DNA from: Plectosphaerella cucumerina
Lineage: Eukaryota > Ascomycota > Sordariomycetes > Glomerellales > Plectosphaerellaceae
Direction: 5' to 3'
Assembly (NCBI GenBank): GCA_020746995.1
Contig: JAGPXD010000004.1
Location: 3,162,001 to 3,226,000, forward strand
DNA length: 64,000 nucleotides
Below are positions 9,786 through 21,100 of the stretch, one piece after another. The translations under genes were made by a program, and so were the position numbers. Under the pieces are notes generated by a model that was given only the letters and a program-made list of their open reading frames with translations, was not told the origin of the DNA and searched no databases. Numbering within the stretch: the first letter of the stretch is position 1; every line of letters starts with the position of its first letter.

Positions 9786-11394
9786 ACGGACCGGCGTGTC
9801 GACACTGTTGGGGGCATGAGAATGTTACGACTTTTATGACAAGATATGTTTTGCAGCACACACGGACGGACGGATGGGCGGGATCACGGGGGGCGCATGA
9901 CCGCCCTCACGCGCCTTGTATATTTGTCTCTCCTCTGATTTGTTTGGTTTGCCTTCCAGACGTCTCACCTCACGTTTCATTCTTCGCGAAAACGGCGATG
10001 TCGTGGATTCAGAACCAAGATTGGTACCGAGCGGAGAAGGGGGGAGGAGAACGTCAGAGGCACGCACAGGCGGCCAGCGACGATGGGAATGTCAGCGATG
10101 CTTAGAGAACATGGGCGCTTCGTAATGGTAGAGGACAAGCTGCCAATGCAGAAAGAACAATTTGCTCTTGCATCCGTTCACTTCATCGTGACCTCTGAGG
10201 ATGACGTGTCTGGCGTGATTGGCGGGGTCGGGATGAGGCCGCCAGCTGCAGGTGAGCACGACCTGACGCCCGGGGGCGCGCTAAGGTCGCCATCGTCACA
10301 TCGGCCATGGACCTGCAGATGGGAGGTGTGGTTTGGCCTCACAGGGCGGTGGAATAGATAGCGTAGATAGTGGATGAAGCCATTTCACCCAGTTGCTGCG
10401 CCTTGCTATTCGTGATGTTCCACTGAACGTAGCCACCACTTCTCTGGCCTCTCTTGTATTAAGGCCTTCATCATCTTATTCGGGAGACTCAAAAAATCTT
10501 CTATAAGCCGTTCTTCCGAAGCTTTACCCAAGAGAAACCCCACAGCTCACTGAGATGTTGAACGATCACAGCCAAAGGCCAAGCACCTTGTCCTTGCCGC
10601 ACCTGCCCGATGACTAATCCCAGCCTTCAGAACCCCACACAAGCTCCATCCCGTGCACGTGCCCAAGCTCCAGCCTTCCCTCAAAAATCTCGAGCCTCAG
10701 CAATTTCTTCCCACCTCCATACAACCTCGCCCTCACCTCACCAGCACCCCGAATCCTCGCCACGCATCCCGCCTACGCCATCGACCTTCCCAATCGGTAA
10801 GCGCCCACTGCTCACAAATCAACCACCGCGCTCCTCCCCAACACAAATGATGATTTCTCTACACCCCATTCTCAATTAGGAAGAGCCGTCTGAGACTGCC
10901 CCGGGCCGCTCTCCCCGCGTCGACTTTCTTCCTTTTCTTCGGAGAAGGAGGCGGAAAGCGCGGGTGAAACGGTCCCTTTGGCTGAATCCCTCGGACAGGT
11001 GCGGCGTCGTCGGCTGCTGAGAGCGTCTGGGGGGCTGGACTGCACCGTCATGTGCTTTCGGTCCCCTGAAAGGCGCCGGTGGTTGAGCGTCGTGTCGGCG
11101 GGGGAGGAGGTGGGGTCCGTCGTGCTTTTAACTCGGGTTTCTGAAAGTGTTGTTTTCCTGCCGCGGTGGTTTTGAATCATTGCTCTCGACAGAGGCTAAC
11201 AATGCGGAATAGGGACACCGATGGCATAGATGCTGGACGAGGACGAGGGAGAAACTGGGTGGAGAGGGCAGGCGTAATGTGGTGCTTGAGCTCTACGTCA
11301 TATAATTGCACATTGATTTCCATCATCCTCCGCTGCCAACTCCCTCATGACATGTCCACCATGGGGTATCAAGAAGCAAGACCCGTTCTGGTCC
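9786..11394. other. Convergent 3' spacer between C2H2 gene and MPH1
   Basis: This 1.6-kb region receives the 3' ends of two convergent genes. ORFs such as 9419-10105 and 10610-10879 are frame shadows or low-complexity Pro/Ser text with no homology. One CACGTG hexamer is present at 10656. I see no gene here. Confidence 0.45.
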
Positions 11395-14300
11395 TTATGA
11401 ATAATCCGTGCCCTCGCCGTCATCGCTCTCCTCGACCACAGCCCGCCGCCGTTGCAACCGCCCCTTCTGCTTCGTTGGAACAACGTCCTCGTCTTCGTCC
11501 ACCTCGTCGCCGGACGACTCGTCCACCACCGTCAGTCGCGACGGTCGTCTCGCGCCCTTATCGGCCGTCAGCGCGTCAATATCAGGCAGCTCATCCATCG
11601 ACTCCTGCGTCGCGGTGAACTGCGTGGGCACGAAGAAGGGCGCTCCTTTCCGCCGCGCCGGCCCCGGCGAAGATGTCTGGCTACTGGGAGGAAGGTTGGA
11701 CGACGCCGGCAGGCTCGAGATGGGGTGATCATCGCTGACAAGGAAATCGACCAGGTCGCCGCCGCTGTCGGACCCGTCCGTGTCGAGAACGTCGCTGCTC
11801 CGCTCGCAGTCATCGCCCAGCTCGTCGCTGTTGATTGCCGGGCCCTTCTTGGTCGCGGCCTTTCTCTTCCTCGGCTTGGGTGCTGCCTTGGGTTTCCGTC
11901 CTCGAGGCCGTGGGGTCGGTTCGTCGTCCTCAGACGCGGCCGCGTCGTTGGCAGCTGGAGTCCGAGCAGCGCTTTTTCGGGGCGCTTTCGCCGTCTTGCG
12001 TCTTTTCGGTTGTGGCGCCACAGGAGTCTCGTCGTCGGAGATCTCCACGGCTGATGGGAGGTCTACTCCTCCTTGTGCCGTATCGCTGGCAAACTCCGGG
12101 CCGGGCAGCTCCTTCCACCTGCTCGAGTCCGTCTCGCCGTAGGGATATGTCCAGGCGTTGCCGGGGTTGCGGTAGCAGTCCTTGGCCAGTCTCGACATGA
12201 GACCCACGAACCTCTTGGTCCGCTTCCCGTGCTTAACCCTGCCCACTGGACGGAGAACCCGCTGCGAGAGCGGATGAGCAGCGAGGCTGGGATACTCTGC
12301 TTCCTGAGGCTCCGTGGCGGGAAGTGACCTATACACGCGGTTGAGCTCGGCCGTCTGTCTGTTGTTGAGCAGTACGTGCTCCCACGGTGGCATCTCAGCC
12401 AGCTCGTCCATCTCACTAGGTTGAGGGGGCGCGGTCGCCGTTGGACGCCCTCTCTTTGCGGCCGAGGGCGCTTTGCCCAGGTCTGAGGCCTTCATGAACC
12501 CCGTCTCAACCCCGTCAGGCATGTGGAACTTTTTAGGTGGCAGCTTCTTCGTCTTCGCCGCCGCCGCCTTCCGCTTCCTCGGCTCCGGCAGCGCGTTGTC
12601 CTGTGTGTTCTCGACCGGTATGTCAATGAAACGGATGTCGACCTCTGGCTTGATTTCTCTGGGGAAGATTCGCGGCGACAGGTCGTGCCTGAAGTTGAAC
12701 TGGCTGCCCTCACAGATGAGCTTCTGCATCGATTCGTAGTTGTCCCTGGCGCTGGCAAAGTTGTCCGCCTCCTTGCCGTTCATGAGAAGGAGCACGACGT
12801 TTCCCTCGCGCTTTCGGCCCGTTCGGCCCATGCGCTGGAGCATGCGGATCGGCGATGACGATGCGTCGTAGCAGACAATGAGGTCAACCTGACCAATGTC
12901 CAGGCCCTCCTCGCCGATGGACGTTGCCACGAGCACGTTGTAGTGGCCCTCCTTGAACCGCTCAACTGTCTGAATCTGCTCCGACTGCTTCATGCCGGCG
13001 GACCGCTTCGAATCTGCCTGGCCGACGAAGACGGTAGCCTTGATCATGGGCCTGTGGATGTTGAGAGCCCGCACGATCTCCTCGGCACTATCTCTGTACT
13101 CGCTGAAGACGATTGCTCGCGTCGTCTCGCCCCGCTGCTCGGCGTCGATGAAGTGGTTCAGGATAGTGTTGGCGAGCTCCGTCAGCTTTGGGTGGCCGAC
13201 AAAGTCGGGTATACGCATCCACGACTCGATGCGGTCCATCATCTCCTGGAAGCTTGCGTCGGCTACGATCTGCTTCTTGAACTTGGATCCTTTGTCTCCC
13301 TTTTTGGACTCGACTTCAGTCCTGAACTCCTTGAGATTGTCGTAGAAGGGCTTGATGCCGTGGAAGTTGAGCAGCTTGATGGAGTGCGCCAAGGACATGA
13401 GGATAACAAAGATGGCCCGCATCATGTTCTGGACGCCCTCTGGCTTGCTTTTGGCGGTGCTCTGGAACCACTCTTTCTGCTGCTTCATAAGCCCGTAGGT
13501 GGTGATTGCCATTGGATCACGGCCGTAATAGACGTTTTGCTGTGTGAGCTTGTCCATCAGGGGTTTGAGAGCCAGGGTAAATAGCCGCTTGATCTCGCAC
13601 ATCTCGTCCGAGGGATCGAGCAGGCGCTGGTCAATGTTGCGCGTGTGGACGTACTGCCGAATGTCCATCGAGTCCTCGGTGCGGATCTCAGTGTGGGAGA
13701 TGCCCAGGTTGTCCATGACCTCCTGAACGGTTTCGACTTTGGAACCGGGCGTGGCTGTCAAAGCCAGGATGCGAAAGTATGGGTTGAAACGGCGGATCTG
13801 TTTGGTGACCTTGGCGTACGCATATTCTCCAGTGGCGCGATGGGCCTCGTCGATAACCAGGAGAACGATGGACTTTGGATCGGCGTAGCCTCTTGAGATG
13901 TCGTTCAAGAGAGTCTGGGGCGTCATGAAGAAGACACGCTTCGTCTTCCACTCGTCGGCACGCAGCGCTGGCGCACACTCTCCTGTCAACATTGTCGTGT
14001 CTGAGCGAGCAATGCCGACAATGTTGAAACAAGCATCGACCTGCTGAGCCACCAGGGGTTTCGTGGGGGCGACGAAAACGATCTTGGACGTCTTGGTCCA
14101 GCGGTAGTAGTTGAGCATGATGGTTGCGGCGATGAAGGTCTTGCCAAGGCCGGTAGGCAGAGCTACAAGTGTGTTGTTGAAGAGTCCATTCTTCACAATG
14201 CTGTACTGGTAGTCGCGGATAGCACCAAGGTTCTTGGGGTACAACCAGGTCTTGAGGGCGTCCAGGTCCAGGATATGCTGAGTAGGCACATCCGGCTTGT

Positions 14301-14661
14301 CGCCCCGGTAGACTCTCCCCAGATTCGGGGCAAGAGGGCGATCTGTGTCTGCCGACTCCAGTCTCTCTCCAAACAACGTGGTCTGGCGGAAAACTCCAGG
14401 CTGTCTTCTGGAGACATCCTGCTGCGGGGCACGCGTGGCGGCTGCTGCGCCATACCCTGGCTCGGGTGACGACGAGAAGGCATCTGTTGGGAGGTCGTCG
14501 AACTCGCTGAGACCCAGCTGTGCGGCCGTCGAATTTCCATTAGCTTTGGAGGAAGCTGTTTTGCCCGGCGCGCCCGTGAAAGAACCGCCAAAGTTCTCAG
14601 ACTGAGTGAGAGCCTCTGCGAGGTCCTCGTCGGCGATGTCGTCGTACTCATCTGAGTCCAT
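11395..14661 (-). CDS. mph1: ATP-dependent 3'-5' DNA helicase Mph1 (FANCM homologue)
   Basis: The ORF is intronless and 1088 residues long from the ATG at 14659-14661, where the protein starts MDSDEYDDIADEDL, an acidic start typical of Mph1. The open frame continues 62 codons further upstream to 14847, but that text is basic/Pro-rich leader. Superfamily 2 motifs are in order: Walker A ALPTGLGKT (~168-175), DEAH box (271-274), TATPG (302-306) and motif VI QRMGRTGRKREG (~609-620), with the Mph1/Hef/FANCM insert between the two RecA lobes. The C-terminal ~400 residues are basic, Ser/Pro-rich and disordered. The known family role is branch migration and D-loop/fork remodelling in error-free bypass and crosslink repair in the nucleus. 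It is divergent from MEX67 across a 1.3-kb spacer. Confidence 0.95.
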   Translation of the reverse strand: MDSDEYDDIADEDLAEALTQSENFGGSFTGAPGKTASSKANGNSTAAQLGLSEFDDLPTDAFSSSPEPGYGAAAATRAPQQDVSRRQPGVFRQTTLFGERLESADTDRPLAPNLGRVYRGDKPDVPTQHILDLDALKTWLYPKNLGAIRDYQYSIVKNGLFNNTLVALPTGLGKTFIAATIMLNYYRWTKTSKIVFVAPTKPLVAQQVDACFNIVGIARSDTTMLTGECAPALRADEWKTKRVFFMTPQTLLNDISRGYADPKSIVLLVIDEAHRATGEYAYAKVTKQIRRFNPYFRILALTATPGSKVETVQEVMDNLGISHTEIRTEDSMDIRQYVHTRNIDQRLLDPSDEMCEIKRLFTLALKPLMDKLTQQNVYYGRDPMAITTYGLMKQQKEWFQSTAKSKPEGVQNMMRAIFVILMSLAHSIKLLNFHGIKPFYDNLKEFRTEVESKKGDKGSKFKKQIVADASFQEMMDRIESWMRIPDFVGHPKLTELANTILNHFIDAEQRGETTRAIVFSEYRDSAEEIVRALNIHRPMIKATVFVGQADSKRSAGMKQSEQIQTVERFKEGHYNVLVATSIGEEGLDIGQVDLIVCYDASSSPIRMLQRMGRTGRKREGNVVLLLMNGKEADNFASARDNYESMQKLICEGSQFNFRHDLSPRIFPREIKPEVDIRFIDIPVENTQDNALPEPRKRKAAAAKTKKLPPKKFHMPDGVETGFMKASDLGKAPSAAKRGRPTATAPPQPSEMDELAEMPPWEHVLLNNRQTAELNRVYRSLPATEPQEAEYPSLAAHPLSQRVLRPVGRVKHGKRTKRFVGLMSRLAKDCYRNPGNAWTYPYGETDSSRWKELPGPEFASDTAQGGVDLPSAVEISDDETPVAPQPKRRKTAKAPRKSAARTPAANDAAASEDDEPTPRPRGRKPKAAPKPRKRKAATKKGPAINSDELGDDCERSSDVLDTDGSDSGGDLVDFLVSDDHPISSLPASSNLPPSSQTSSPGPARRKGAPFFVPTQFTATQESMDELPDIDALTADKGARRPSRLTVVDESSGDEVDEDEDVVPTKQKGRLQRRRAVVEESDDGEGTDYS

Positions 14662-15994
14662 GGTGAAGCCTGCAGGGTCCCAGTGGAGATTTCGGGAAGG
14701 AGGTTGGCCAGATGTATCAACACATTGGAGAATGGTAACCCGTAGGTGAGGCGGCGGTGTTGGAAGGGGTGCTGGTGCCCGACGCGGGTGCCTGGTTGTG
14801 ATGGTCAGGTAGGGAGGTAGTCGATAGCTGGTGGGTCGACGCGTCACAGCGCGACTGGCTTTGATAGATTTGGTAGAGTGAGATCAAATGGAGTAGTGCC
14901 GGAACTGCTACACCAGGACAGCGATATGCAGCTATAATGTTGGCAATATCAAAGTATACTTCACAGTATAGAGCTGTGCTTGCTGGACTTCGATGCTTGT
15001 TGCCGTCTCGAGGACGCTTTGCAGGTCGTGGATGCAGACTTGGATTCACGTGTTTGATTGAGGGTGACGCGAAATAAGCTCCAAGTCACGTGCGGTCGCT
15101 CCTCCTCCAAGAGGCGCCCCGACGGCCCCAACGCTGCTCGAGTGTATCACACTTTTGAGGAAGGGCCGCTCTTACCAGCCAAACACACCGTGTGGAACAT
15201 AAATCAGCTGATGACTCTGAAGAACCTTCAAACGCTGGCTCATCGAAACTACACAACCGTCATTCACAGCACAACCCCAGCAGTGAAGTGGTGATTCTTG
15301 CGCTGGGCCAATCACCGACGTCTTGACCTAGAAAGCCAGTGGTTGGTTGAAAATCCCCGTTCTTTCTCAGGTTTCTCCCGTCCGGCTCGCTGACTGGCCA
15401 GACGCACCACCCCCACCATTCACTTGGCTGCCTGCGGAAGCCTGTCGCTCGCGGCGCAGAATCAAACGTCACTGAACCGGCCAGCACCCAAGTACTTTTC
15501 TTCAAGCATCTTTCAAACTCCATCCGGTCGGAAACAATCCCCCCAACCGCCGGCTTTGTTCACAGTCAACTCTCACACAGCAGGCCAGCCCTCGACCGAA
15601 CAACACATTTATTCTTCTTCAAAGGCCTCTGTTCACCGCGCTTCGGGCTGTTTTGCGCACAGCTGGCCGTCTGTCCTTGGTCTGGCAGAGTCTAGCCTCT
15701 CGACCTTCTCGTCGTCGCGAAACACCCAAAAACGCGCCCGACACTTCAATCCTCCCGGTCGCAACACAACCTATTCGTTATTTCCTCAACCACCACACGA
15801 CGCCGATTCGCAGAGCCACTCTACTACCACTCCTCAAGCGTGCAGCAAGCAAGCGAGCTCCCGCTGAGAGTGCCCACCACCCTTCATCTGCTCACCGAAC
15901 GCGTCTCCGACCACCCCCAAAGCCACCCGGCCGCGCCTCGTCCACGCGACAAAACAAACACCACAAAAAAAAAACTCCACTTGCCACTATCGCC
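14662..15994. promoter_or_regulatory. Divergent MPH1/MEX67 promoter region with paired CACGTG sites
   Basis: This 1333-base spacer must contain both promoters. Two palindromic CACGTG hexamers, at 15047-15052 and 15087-15092, lie 40 bases apart (start to start), 386-431 bases upstream of the MPH1 ATG. From about 15500 the plus strand turns into the C/A/T-rich leader of MEX67, which has an A-run just before the ATG. Regulatory meaning of the hexamers is inference. Confidence 0.5.
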
Positions 15995-18193
15995 ATGGCT
16001 CCTAACTCTCGCCGCGGCGGCAAGCCCCGTGGTGCCGGGCCCACGTCGAGGGCTGCATCGCGAGGCGGCATTGCCAAGCGATCCAGCGGCCGACCCCTCC
16101 CGACAGACAGGGACGGCGACCTCGATATGGACGCATCTGGACCGGCCAAGCCCAAGCGCGGCTCAGGTCCTACCACAAGCACCCGAGGCCAACCCTCAAC
16201 CTCATCGAGGCGGGGTGGTGCCAACAAGGCAGGACCAACAAGAGCAAGCGAGAGGGTCAAGAACGCCGTCACGCGCCACTTGGATGGTGCTGGCGTGGAG
16301 TCCCTCAAGAAGAAGGACGTGCCACTCGTGTGGCTGAACGTCAAGGGCCTGATGGACAGCAAGGCCGCAGGAAACTCTGGTGGTGGACTGAGAGACCTCC
16401 TTTCTTTCATTGAACGAAAGGCCACAACCCTGACCAAAGATCATCTACCCGTGGTAATCAAGCAGGTGAGTTGAATTAACGGAAACGCAGGTGGGAATCA
16501 CATAGGGATGCCGAATGGTGCCGAGTTCGTCGACCACGTCAAGGTTTTACCGCGGAACGAGAGACAATCACAGCCCCCCCTCCCATACCGGCTTGCTTAT
16601 GCCCTGCCTGTGGCCCCCCCTTTGGTCACTCGCTCAGGGAGACTTTGTCATGCTAATCATCGACAGCACCGCCGCAACGGAGAGCTTGTGGAAATTGGAG
16701 CAACAAGGGATGACGCGGAGGAGTTGATCAAGGTCAACAACTTCACCTTTGCTGGTGCCAAGCTGGAAATCACAGACTGCGAAGGCTCGCTCGCCGCCGC
16801 ACGTGAGGCTCGCGCTAGCACTGAGGACCTCAAGGCAAAGCTTACCAACATCCTCGCGTCGCGTTATCTCGTCGACGACAAGCTCCTCAAACTCGACTCA
16901 CTCAGCCAGGATCAAGCCCTGGTCCAGATGGGTTTCCTTGAGTCCAAGGAGCGGGCTGAAAAGATGATCGCCGTCATGATGAAAATCTGCGACGACCTCT
17001 TCAAGACCCACAAGGACAAGATGGAGAACATTCACAGCATCAGCCTCGCCAACAACGGCATCACCACTATTCAGCAGGTCGATGTCGTTGCAGAGACATT
17101 CCCCGATCTGCTCAACCTCGACCTGAGCGGCAACGGCTTCACAAAGACGACAGATCTTGCCCTGTGGAAGGGCAAGTTCCGGAAGCTGACGACGCTGTAC
17201 ATCGGCAACAACCCCATGAACGTGAACGATCTCAAGGCTAGGGCCGAGCTCGTTCGCTTCTTCCCGAAGCTCAAGGACATCAACGGCGAGCAACTGACGC
17301 CAGCACAAATTGAGGAGCTCCGCCACTTCACGAAGCCGCGGCCCATTCCTCAACATGGTCCCGACTTCCGTGACACCAACGGACTGGGCGAGACGTTCCT
17401 TGTGGATCTCTTTGCCCTCTTCGACTCAGACCGTCTCGGACTCCTTGCAAAGTACTACGACGACGAGAGCCAATTCTCCCTCTCGCTCGACTCCAACGCC
17501 ATTCGGGACATGGACAGCCCCGCACCCATGTCTTGGGCGGCCTACCTGCAGAGGTCCCGCAACCTGACAAGGATCACAACTCACCACGGCCGCAAGTCGC
17601 GCCTGTTTGTCGGGCGAGAGGCCATCCTGCCTATCTGGGAGGAGCTTCCCCCCACAACACACCCCGACATCAAGACGGACACGTCCAAGTACATCATGGA
17701 CTGTCACCTCCTGCCCGGCCTGGCCGACCCTCTTGGACAGTCCCCCGCTATGGACGGCATGATTATCCTCGTGCACGGCCAGTTCGAGGAGCTTGACAAG
17801 CCTTCGGGCAAGCGCGGCCTGCGCAGCTTCTCCCGCAGCATCGTCCTCGGACCGGGCAAGCCGGGAAGCAACAACATCCGCGTCGTCAGCGACATGTTCT
17901 CGCTGCGCGCTTACAACGGCCTCCCAAACGTCCTGGCTGCCCCCGCCGCCCCTGCGGTCGCGCCAGACGAGGCCCAGATCCGCCAAGCAAAAATTGCGGA
18001 ACTGTGCAAGCTCACCAACATGACCCCGGCATACTCCGAGATGTGTCTCGTGGACTGCGCCTGGGATTACGATCGCGCTGTTGCAGTGTTCAACGAGAAG
18101 AGGGTAGGTCATTCCTCAACGCCCATCATCAAAGTATCACAAGCTAACCTACCACAGTCCATTCTGCCACCGGATGCTTTCGCCAGTTCCTAG
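15995..18193 (+). CDS. mex67: mRNA export factor Mex67 (TAP/NXF1 family)
   Basis: Three exons give 647 residues: 15995-16465, 16667-18103 and 18158-18193. Start context is CGCCATGGCT. Intron 1 (201 bp, GTGAGT...GCTAATC...CAG) and intron 2 (54 bp, GTAGGT...GCTAAC...CAG) are both phase 0. Domains in order: a Gly/Arg/Ser-rich basic N-terminus (1-110), an RNA-binding-like region ending LIKVNNFTFAGAKLEI (~175-192), leucine-rich repeats (~280-365, with LANNGITTI, LDLSGNGFTK and LYIGNNP), an NTF2-like domain (~395-575, starting GETFLVDLFALFDSDR) that should pair with Mtr2, and a TAP-C/UBA-like end (~600-647) for FG nucleoporins. The intron-2 junction adds the final 11 residues; without splicing the frame stays open. 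The role is bulk mRNA export through nuclear pores. Confidence 0.95.
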
Positions 18194-21100
18194 ATGGGAC
18201 TGACAACGCTGGGTCTTGGCCGTTGCATGTGACGAGTCTCGTTCCTCGACGTGGTCGAGATACGTTGAGGATTCCTGTTTTGTATAATACCCAGAGCCGC
18301 TCCCCGAGTCACGAGCAAATGCTTTGCTTTGGGCCAGCGCTCTCCGAGACGCGGAGTTAAGGAGGAGGAGGGATCAGCATGTCTGGCGGAGGCAGAAACT
18401 GGAGGTGAAGCAGTCTGAGAAACTACCACCACAGCAGGGAAGCACCGCCGAAGGAAAATGGAGGCGGATTCAGGGTGGTCAGCGAGGCGCATGCATCAAT
18501 CATGAGAACATCACGTCTTCAACTTCAAGCTTTGCCTGTCGTGACTGTCACGTGTCGATGCTTCTTCAGCTTGTGACGCACAGGTCGGGGACGGGCAGTA
18601 TCCGACTGATTTAAGTCCGTCTCGGCAGATGGCACATTGGGGTATGACGAACGGCCCCCTCAGATGGGCTGTCGTTTGGTGTGGCACGCCCGAGCGGCTG
18701 GTGAGGCTGAAAGCGATGGCCCGGGTGACACATCGACCAATGGTTGCTTGGGGGCGCGGGTTGAGATCGACAATATATGTTCTAGGCGCGTGGTTGGACG
18801 GAGGGGTACTTTAGTTTGAAATATACGTTTCTTGGATGTGGTTGCGTTTGAGCATCTAATAGGGTGATGGGGGTGGTCTTGTGGTCTTTGTGTTGCCTTG
18901 TCGTTGATGGTTCCGTACAACGTGATGGATAGGGCACCCCGAGTGTGAGTCCAATGCTGGATAATGGAGTTTTGCTGATTCTGTGTGACTTGTGTGTTAT
19001 TTTGACGACGTTGGGGTTGTGGATGGAACAACCCGTCGTGATTGCCGTTCCCATGGGCTTTCGATGTCAATACAACATCTAAGTGGTGGGATATGCCTCA
19101 CTGAAGAGGAGCTGAGCAGCATGGCAGATGGCCAAATTGCAGTAAAGTAGAATATGAATCGTTCCAACCAGGATTGAAACCGTTCCGAGTCAAAGTCACT
19201 GCGCACCGTAGTGTATCAGTCGTGATGCATTCATGGCATTGATGAGATTTGGTGCAAATGTCGCTATGCAGCATGACAATACTAGACAAAGAAAATGCCT
19301 GCCTGAATATGGACTACTTATTGAGCATGGGAGAATTAACTATAGTAACATTTGATAGCTAGACGCTCACTTGGAGGCAAGGCACTTGATGTGGTTGAAA
19401 TATCACTCTGGTATGTATCAAGTTTAAATGGTTGAGCATGCGACGTCAAATGCCGTGTCCCAGCAGAATCCACTCCATCTAACGACTTCAAAATAATAAT
19501 TCTCAAATAGCACAACAGCATATAATTCACTGCCTTCCGCACGTCAGGTTCTTACACCGGAGCGTCGTGCTGGCGAGGATATCGATATCGACTTGACGCC
19601 TGGCATCCAGCCAACCTCGGATCAACAATGTCCCGTCACCAACATGGCATGCTGGTCCGAGCACAGGTGCGACTGTGCGAGACACTTCACTTGCGAACCA
19701 GGATGAACTTCACGTGCAAACCGGCCAGCCCCATCACCAGGCAAGCTCCATGTCCTCGCCTACCGGCGACCCCAGCAGTCGCGAAACAGCGGCTACGGGC
19801 CGGAACGTGTGAGGTCTTCCGGCCGGTGTCGTCGATATTAAGGTCAAGACGGGTGGAGTACCGGGGGGCTGGAAGAAAGAGCATATTGACCGGGCGAGCA
19901 CCGGCCGACGAGGACGAGATAACCAGCTGGCGCACGGAGAAGGGGACGACCGGACTATTGATTGAAAGTCCAATACAGCCGGGTCACAGCGGTGGGCCGG
20001 ATCCCGTCAGAGGAGCACCCAAGACGGTGGCATGGTCTGCATGTGGCATTGGGCGCCGGGGGCACGGTCCAGGGGGCATCACGACCGGTGCTCGCTAGCA
20101 AGGCACGGCTCCGAAGATGGGAGGGGAGGGGGGAAACGGCCGTGCCAATGCCTGACCATGTGGCTCGTGGCGTGCCCGCTATCTGCCAGAGGAGCAAAAG
20201 AAAAGCTGAGCTGTCAGCAGATGCCAGTGAAGCAGCGCATTCCAGGGCTCGTCCAGCGCTGGGCGTGTGTGGCACGTCGCGCGATGGCAGCAAGTGGAAG
20301 CAGCCGGCCGTCGCGTGATGTGGAATGGGCGCGGACTCGGACGGCGGGCGGTGGTCAGTGAGGTGAGCTGGGGGCGGCAGCTTTCAACTAAAGATCGAGC
20401 TCCGGAAGGGGGCCGTGCTCCCCTGGACCGATGGCCTGTAAATATTGATTTTCCAGAAGATGAACGAGTGTGAGGTGCTCGAGAAGGATGGAGGATTGCT
20501 TGCTTGCTCCGGCCGACGGACGGCGGATGGCGGCGGCGTGCGCTGCAGGCAGGCATCAAGGGTCGCTCGAGCCCTGATGCGAGCACTGCGCCGCGGTGTC
20601 CCATCGGTGAGGCGTCTGCAGTGCTGGGCTCAAAATCCCCGGCGGGAGAAGGACGAGGCAGATTTTTTTTTTCGTTGCTTGTTCCAGCCACGCTCCACGG
20701 AGAAGAAGGTCAAGAAGGTCGTAAGATAAGGAGGACCAGCGGGTGATGTCATGGAGCCACGATGAGGAGCCGTGCGAAGGTTTGATATTTCGCAGCTTTT
20801 CTGGGCAGGAGGGAAGATGAGGATCGTCGTCGCTGACTGTGCCGTGCCGTGTCAGTCCAGTCTGCTTGCCCGCGGTGTGGTTTTTTGCTTTGGAGCTTTC
20901 AGACTTCTGAGGAACAGAGGGTGAGGCTAGGGACATCAGGGCGTGCGGACAGCGAACCGAGACAAGGGTCACGAGATGGCGCGTTTCAGTCGGAGGGCAC
21001 AATGTGGGCTTGCGAGCCTAGGCGCCGGGGCCAATCAGGCGATGTTGGGGGCCTCCTCTGCCACAAATGTTTAACCCAAGACTGGGCCACTGCCCGTTCC

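Noticed and set aside
14662..14847. 62-residue N-terminal extension of Mph1
   Set aside because: Basic/Pro-rich text typical of leader; the internal ATG gives the family-typical acidic start.
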